In this document: positions 62,723 to 64,000 of the stretch, piece after piece
Position numbering within the stretch: the first letter of the stretch is position 1
How the letters are laid out: every line of letters starts with the position of its first letter
From: an uncultured Shimia sp.
GTDB taxonomy: Bacteria > Pseudomonadota > Alphaproteobacteria > Rhodobacterales > Rhodobacteraceae
Assembly: GCA_937897325.1 (NCBI GenBank)
Contig: CALCOY010000016.1
Span: 124,001 to 188,000, forward strand
Direction: 5' to 3'
Length of the DNA stretch: 64,000 nucleotides
Made by a program: the position numbers and the translations under genes
Notes under the pieces: generated by a model
What the model was told of the DNA's origin: nothing
The model's input: only the letters and a program-made list of their open reading frames with translations
The model's database searches: none

Positions 62723-64000
62723 CTGGCGATCACAGCAGAACGGGGCGAATTTCGAAGGATCAACACCTTAGGTGAAAGAGTGCCGACTTCTTCCATCTTA
62801 GAGAATAAAGGGCTTACTTATTGGGGTTCCAACTTTTTTTGGGGGGCACAACCTTAAAAAGAAAGTCGCCGGAAGGGTTGCTAGCCCTGTCCGACGACAT
62901 ACAAAATTCCGTTGCGCGTCTTAGCTATCAAATGCGCTCTGACACCGGCAAACCAGACGACAGGGTTGCGGACATGCGCACCATCTGCACACATTAGGGT
63001 CTGCTGGACGGCGTAACGCCCGTTCGATCTTCCAGACATACGCGAAAAGCTGCGAATTCAAATTGAGCATCGAGGTGAGGACATCACCTATGTCCGGCAC
63101 ATTTTGCGAAAGGTCCGTTCAGCCGATTTTCTGCCGGGTCGAATTTGTGCAATCTAGGAGGCGGTTGCCACCTAGGCAGCTAACCTGGGCTTCGATGTCC
63201 GACGCATCACACGGATCGGTAGTCGATTGGAGTCGCTTGGACCAGTTTTGCGGACAGCCCGCAGAGGCGGTTGCAGATTTGGTCGACGCGACCCAAACGG
63301 CGGTATCGTCGCAGCTGAGCGCCTGCGAGATTGCAAAGAGCGGGCCAACGATTTGATCCAGACTGTTCGTGGCCGAGGATCAGTGCCCGACTCTCAAAGT
63401 CGATCTCGTCCGATGCCGATTGTTCAAGTTCATGGACCCGCCATCCGGTCAGGATCACCGGTTGCGCCATTTCGCCATAAGGACAGCCGACTTCTCTAGC
63501 CCGCTTCCAAATCGCGGCCAGGCAGATGCTCGCTGCTCAGGACACGCAACTTGAATTTGCCCTTGGTCAGAGCCTTCGCACCGGCCATCGGCCTCTGCTC
63601 AATGCAACCATGCCCAAGGCCGGAGTTCATCAGCTTGCTCATGTGCTTTTTGAACTCGCGAGCGGCACCCAGCTACTCTTGAACTTGGTAATTCGCGAGC
63701 GCCTTGTTGATGTTGCAGTGTTTCACGGTGCCCAATTACATCTGCCCACCGCGGCACAGGAGTTGGTTCCGCAGGGTCATTTCGACACTGGCAATCGTCA
63801 AAATTTCATCCGCGACGGCGGCAACACTGGACCGGCGCAGCTTGACTTCTTCAGCCACCAGCGCCTCAGCCTCGGACAGTTAGAGTTTCTTGGGATCGTC
63901 TCGGCATCGGCCATCGACCTGGTCCCTTCGGACTTTGCTTCGCGCGTCCCTCAAGCCCAATTGAGGGCACTGGCCGGTGGGCAAGCGCTGCTAACAACCT
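62723..64000. other. Gene-poor, decayed 1.3 kb at the right end
   Basis: No intact gene is seen. Between 63541 and 63990 the minus strand reads as protein-like sequence in one frame (for example SEAEALVAEEVKLRRSSVAAVADEIL and EFKKHMSKLMNSGLGHG) broken by three in-frame stops at about 63735-63860. Between about 63207 and 63470 another minus frame is open (MAQPVILTGWRVHELEQ). I do not recognise either. No inverted repeat ends or transposase motif could be confirmed. This may be the remains of one gene or of a mobile element. Confidence 0.5.

Noticed and set aside
1-64000. tRNA, rRNA, prophage, intact insertion sequence or CRISPR array
   Set aside because: None of the usual stem patterns, integrase or transposase motifs, or short spaced repeats were found on reading both strands.

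Overview
The window is a GC-rich (roughly 60%) stretch of an alphaproteobacterial genome. The gene set points to the Rhodobacteraceae (Roseobacter group): paa and pca aromatic catabolism, a phn C-P lyase locus split into transport and lyase halves, a TAXI-type TRAP transporter with UspA, and a cytoplasmic BisC-like molybdoenzyme. This is inference from gene content; there is no rRNA or marker gene here.

Layout. (1) 1-17405, minus strand: an export locus for a giant surface protein. It holds a ~3996-residue DUF4347/cadherin-like protein, a GAF-like HlyD adaptor, an M50-peptidase/HlyD fusion, a TolC-family lipoprotein and a further periplasmic adaptor cut by the window edge. No ABC ATPase is visible. 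(2) 17623-28595: phenylacetate catabolism. paaZ-paaX run on the minus strand, divergent from paaI-paaK-tetR; a minus-strand thiolase-paaA-DUF3291-paaB-paaC-paaD-NTF2-paaE operon follows. (3) 28758-41465: phosphonate uptake and C-P lyase. phnC-D-E1-E2 and a hexapeptide transferase sit behind a well-phased Pho box candidate. phnF diverges from phnG-H-I-J-(alpha/beta hydrolase)-K-L-N-M. (4) 41478-42709: two decayed genes, an SDR and a rhodanese. (5) 42695-49057: a molybdopterin oxidoreductase and a pqi operon with pqiA split in two. (6) 49049-54832: a class III aminotransferase divergent from a TAXI/TRAP transporter and UspA. (7) 54982-59782: two adjacent large multidomain hydrolase genes. One is a papain-like protease with a degenerate alpha/beta-hydrolase half; the other is an SGNH hydrolase - caspase - M15 peptidase fusion. 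(8) 59863-62722: pobA-pcaC-pcaH-pcaG, followed by about 1.3 kb of decayed sequence where pcaB would often lie.

How it works together. Regions 2 and 8 convert phenylacetate and 4-hydroxybenzoate to ring-cleaved intermediates. The epoxidase PaaABCE, PaaZ and the thiolase are here, but paaG, paaF/H, pcaB and pcaD are not in view. Region 3 imports and breaks down phosphonates, probably under PhoB and PhnF control. Region 1 displays a very long calcium-dependent filament on the surface. The best candidate for an undescribed system is the two-gene protease/hydrolase cassette of region 7; the second is the export locus of region 1, which lacks a visible ATPase.
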